From Bryobacterales bacterium (lineage in GTDB: Bacteria; Acidobacteriota; Terriglobia; Bryobacterales; Bryobacteraceae): 5,820 nt of DNA. The notes beneath the pieces were generated by a model. That model worked only from the letters and a program-made list of their open reading frames with translations. It had not been told where the DNA came from and ran no database searches. Positions 4,805-5,820 of this stretch are shown here, piece after piece; the stretch's first letter is position 1; each line of letters begins with the position of its first letter. The stretch spans positions 1-5,820 of the forward strand of contig PLMF01000343.1 in the NCBI GenBank assembly GCA_003142355.1, in the 5' to 3' direction. A program made the position numbers and the translations under genes.

Positions 4805-5820
4805 GCGATTGATCCCTCCTGGGAAGCACGCAAGGCCTGATCGAGATCGGCCTTAATATCTTCGATGTCCTCGATGCCCACGGAGACTCGGATGTACTCC
4901 GGAGTCACGCCCGTGGCGAACTGGTCCTCCACCGAGAGCTGCGAGTGGGTGGTCGAGGCAGGGTGTATGACCAGCGTCTTCGCGTCGCCGACGTTGGCCA
5001 GGTGGCTGGCCAGCTTCACCGAGTTGATGAACTTGATGCCTGCCGGCTTGCCTCCCCGCACGCCGAATCCCAGAATGGCGCCCGCACCCTTGGGTAGGTA
5101 CTTCTTGGCGGCCTGGTAGTGGGAGTGGCTGCGCAGCCCGGGATAATTCACCCAATCCACGGCCGGATGCGCCTCCAGCCACTCGGCCAGCGCCTGGGCG
5201 TTTTCGACGTGCCTCTCCATGCGCACGTGCAGCGTCTCGATCCCCAGCAGGAACAGGAACGCCGCGAAAGGACTCATCGATCCGCCCGTATCCCTCAGCC
5301 AGTGCGTGCGGATGTGAATAATGTAGGCCAGGTTGCCGATGGGGGCCAGGGCTTCGGTGAACACCACGCCGTGGTAAGAATCGCTCGGAGCGGTGAACTC
5401 CGGCCACTTGGCGGCATTCTCGGCCCACTGGAAGTTGCCGCTATCGACAATTGCGCCTCCAATGTGAACGCCATGCCCACCCAGGAACTTGGTCGTGGAA
5501 TACAGGGCGATATCAATGCCGTGCTCGAAGGGCCGGAACAGCGCCGGCGTCAGCACGGTGTTGTCGATAATCACGGGAAGGCCGTGCCCATGGGCGATAT
5601 CGGCGATCTTGCGGAAGTCCGGAACGTCGTTCTTGGGATTGCCCACGGATTCCAAATAGACCAGCCGCGTGTTCTCATCGGCCAGCTTGCCGATCTCCTC
5701 CGGATGGTCGGGGTCGAAGAACCGCACTTCGATCCCCAGCTTCTTGAAGGTCTGGGTGAAGAGCGTCCACGTTCCGCCATACAGGCTGGTGGCCGAGAGG
5801 AAGTTCTGGCCGGAGTGCGT
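4801..5820 (-). CDS. metY: O-acetylhomoserine sulfhydrylase (partial, 5' end beyond window)
   Basis: 339 C-terminal residues are visible, and the frame stays open to the window edge. Family members are usually about 420-440 residues, so roughly 90 N-terminal residues are missing. The enzyme makes homocysteine from O-acetylhomoserine and sulfide and belongs to the same PLP family as the metB product. SATSLYGGT near the window edge holds the cofactor-stacking Tyr. Then come [18 protein letters not shown] with the PLP-pairing Asp, and STTKF with the PLP lysine (codon 5490-5488). The insert [19 protein letters not shown], the segment GPIG-like [11 protein letters not shown], and [10 protein letters not shown] are typical of MetY rather than MetB. 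The GTG at 5727 lies in mid-domain and is not the start. The stop overlaps cysK. Confidence 0.95.
   Translation of the reverse strand, partial: THSGQNFLSATSLYGGTWTLFTQTFKKLGIEVRFFDPDHPEEIGKLADENTRLVYLESVGNPKNDVPDFRKIADIAHGHGLPVIIDNTVLTPALFRPFEHGIDIALYSTTKFLGGHGVHIGGAIVDSGNFQWAENAAKWPEFTAPSDSYHGVVFTEALAPIGNLAYIIHIRTHWLRDTGGSMSPFAAFLFLLGIETLHVRMERHVENAQALAEWLEAHPAVDWVNYPGLRSHSHYQAAKKYLPKGAGAILGFGVRGGKPAGIKFINSVKLASHLANVGDAKTLVIHPASTTHSQLSVEDQFATGVTPEYIRVSVGIEDIEDIKADLDQALRASQEGSIA
4815..4820 (-). promoter_or_regulatory. cysK: Ribosome binding site of cysK inside metY
   Basis: The minus strand reads AGGAGG, a full Shine-Dalgarno match, 10 nt before ATG 4804 and within the last codons of metY. 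It confirms the cysK start and shows that cysK can be initiated independently as well as by coupling across the ATGA overlap. Confidence 0.75.

Noticed and set aside
3813..4829. 338-codon minus-strand open frame over cysK
   Set aside because: It is a frame-shifted shadow of cysK with an Arg/Gly/Gln-rich composition; cysK itself is complete and well supported.
4130..4840. 236-codon plus-strand open frame antisense to cysK and the metY end
   Set aside because: It is a high-GC antisense shadow with no start signal, and no recognisable protein features.
1..5820. Search for a mobile element, CRISPR array, tRNA or new multi-gene defence system
   Set aside because: No transposase, integrase, phage gene, repeat-spacer pattern or cloverleaf-like sequence was seen; apart from the lipoprotein, all genes belong to known metabolic or toxin-antitoxin families.

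Overview
The window is GC-rich, gene-dense bacterial DNA. It resembles a soil Acidobacteriota genome (Solibacter/Bryobacter-like); that placement is inferred from protein style and GC content and cannot be proven here. No RNA gene, insertion sequence, CRISPR array or replication origin was seen.

Left part, plus strand (1-1237): the last 27 codons of pntB (beta subunit of proton-translocating NAD(P) transhydrogenase), followed without a gap by an uncharacterised lipoprotein gene. The lipoprotein frame stays open, with a clear signal peptide and lipobox, back to a CTG codon that overlaps the pntB stop as CTGA. A GAGGG Shine-Dalgarno sequence sits 7 nt upstream of it. The first conventional start (TTG at 308) would remove the signal peptide, so I annotate the gene from 83.

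Right part, minus strand (5820 to 1234): seven genes in one direction. Reading in the direction of transcription they are metY (5' end outside the window), cysK, higB, higA, a DUF2281-type antitoxin, a PIN-domain toxin (vapC) and a cystathionine gamma-synthase/lyase gene (metB-like). metY and cysK overlap by ATGA and incorporate sulfide into homocysteine and cysteine. The metB-like enzyme links those two products by trans-sulfuration. Two complete type II toxin-antitoxin modules of unrelated families sit between cysK and metB. They have opposite internal orders: toxin first in higBA, antitoxin first in the vapBC-like pair.

Intergenic gaps are all under 80 bp. They hold a dyad-rich higBA promoter region (3794-3827), a plausible promoter for the vapBC-like pair with a G-rich spacer (3057-3086), and a small GC hairpin after vapC (2392-2408). 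The plus and minus gene groups converge on a shared TTAA (1234-1237) in which both stop codons overlap. I found no convincing new defence or mobile system. The most interesting points are the probable CTG start of the lipoprotein and the two toxin-antitoxin modules placed inside a sulfur amino-acid cluster.
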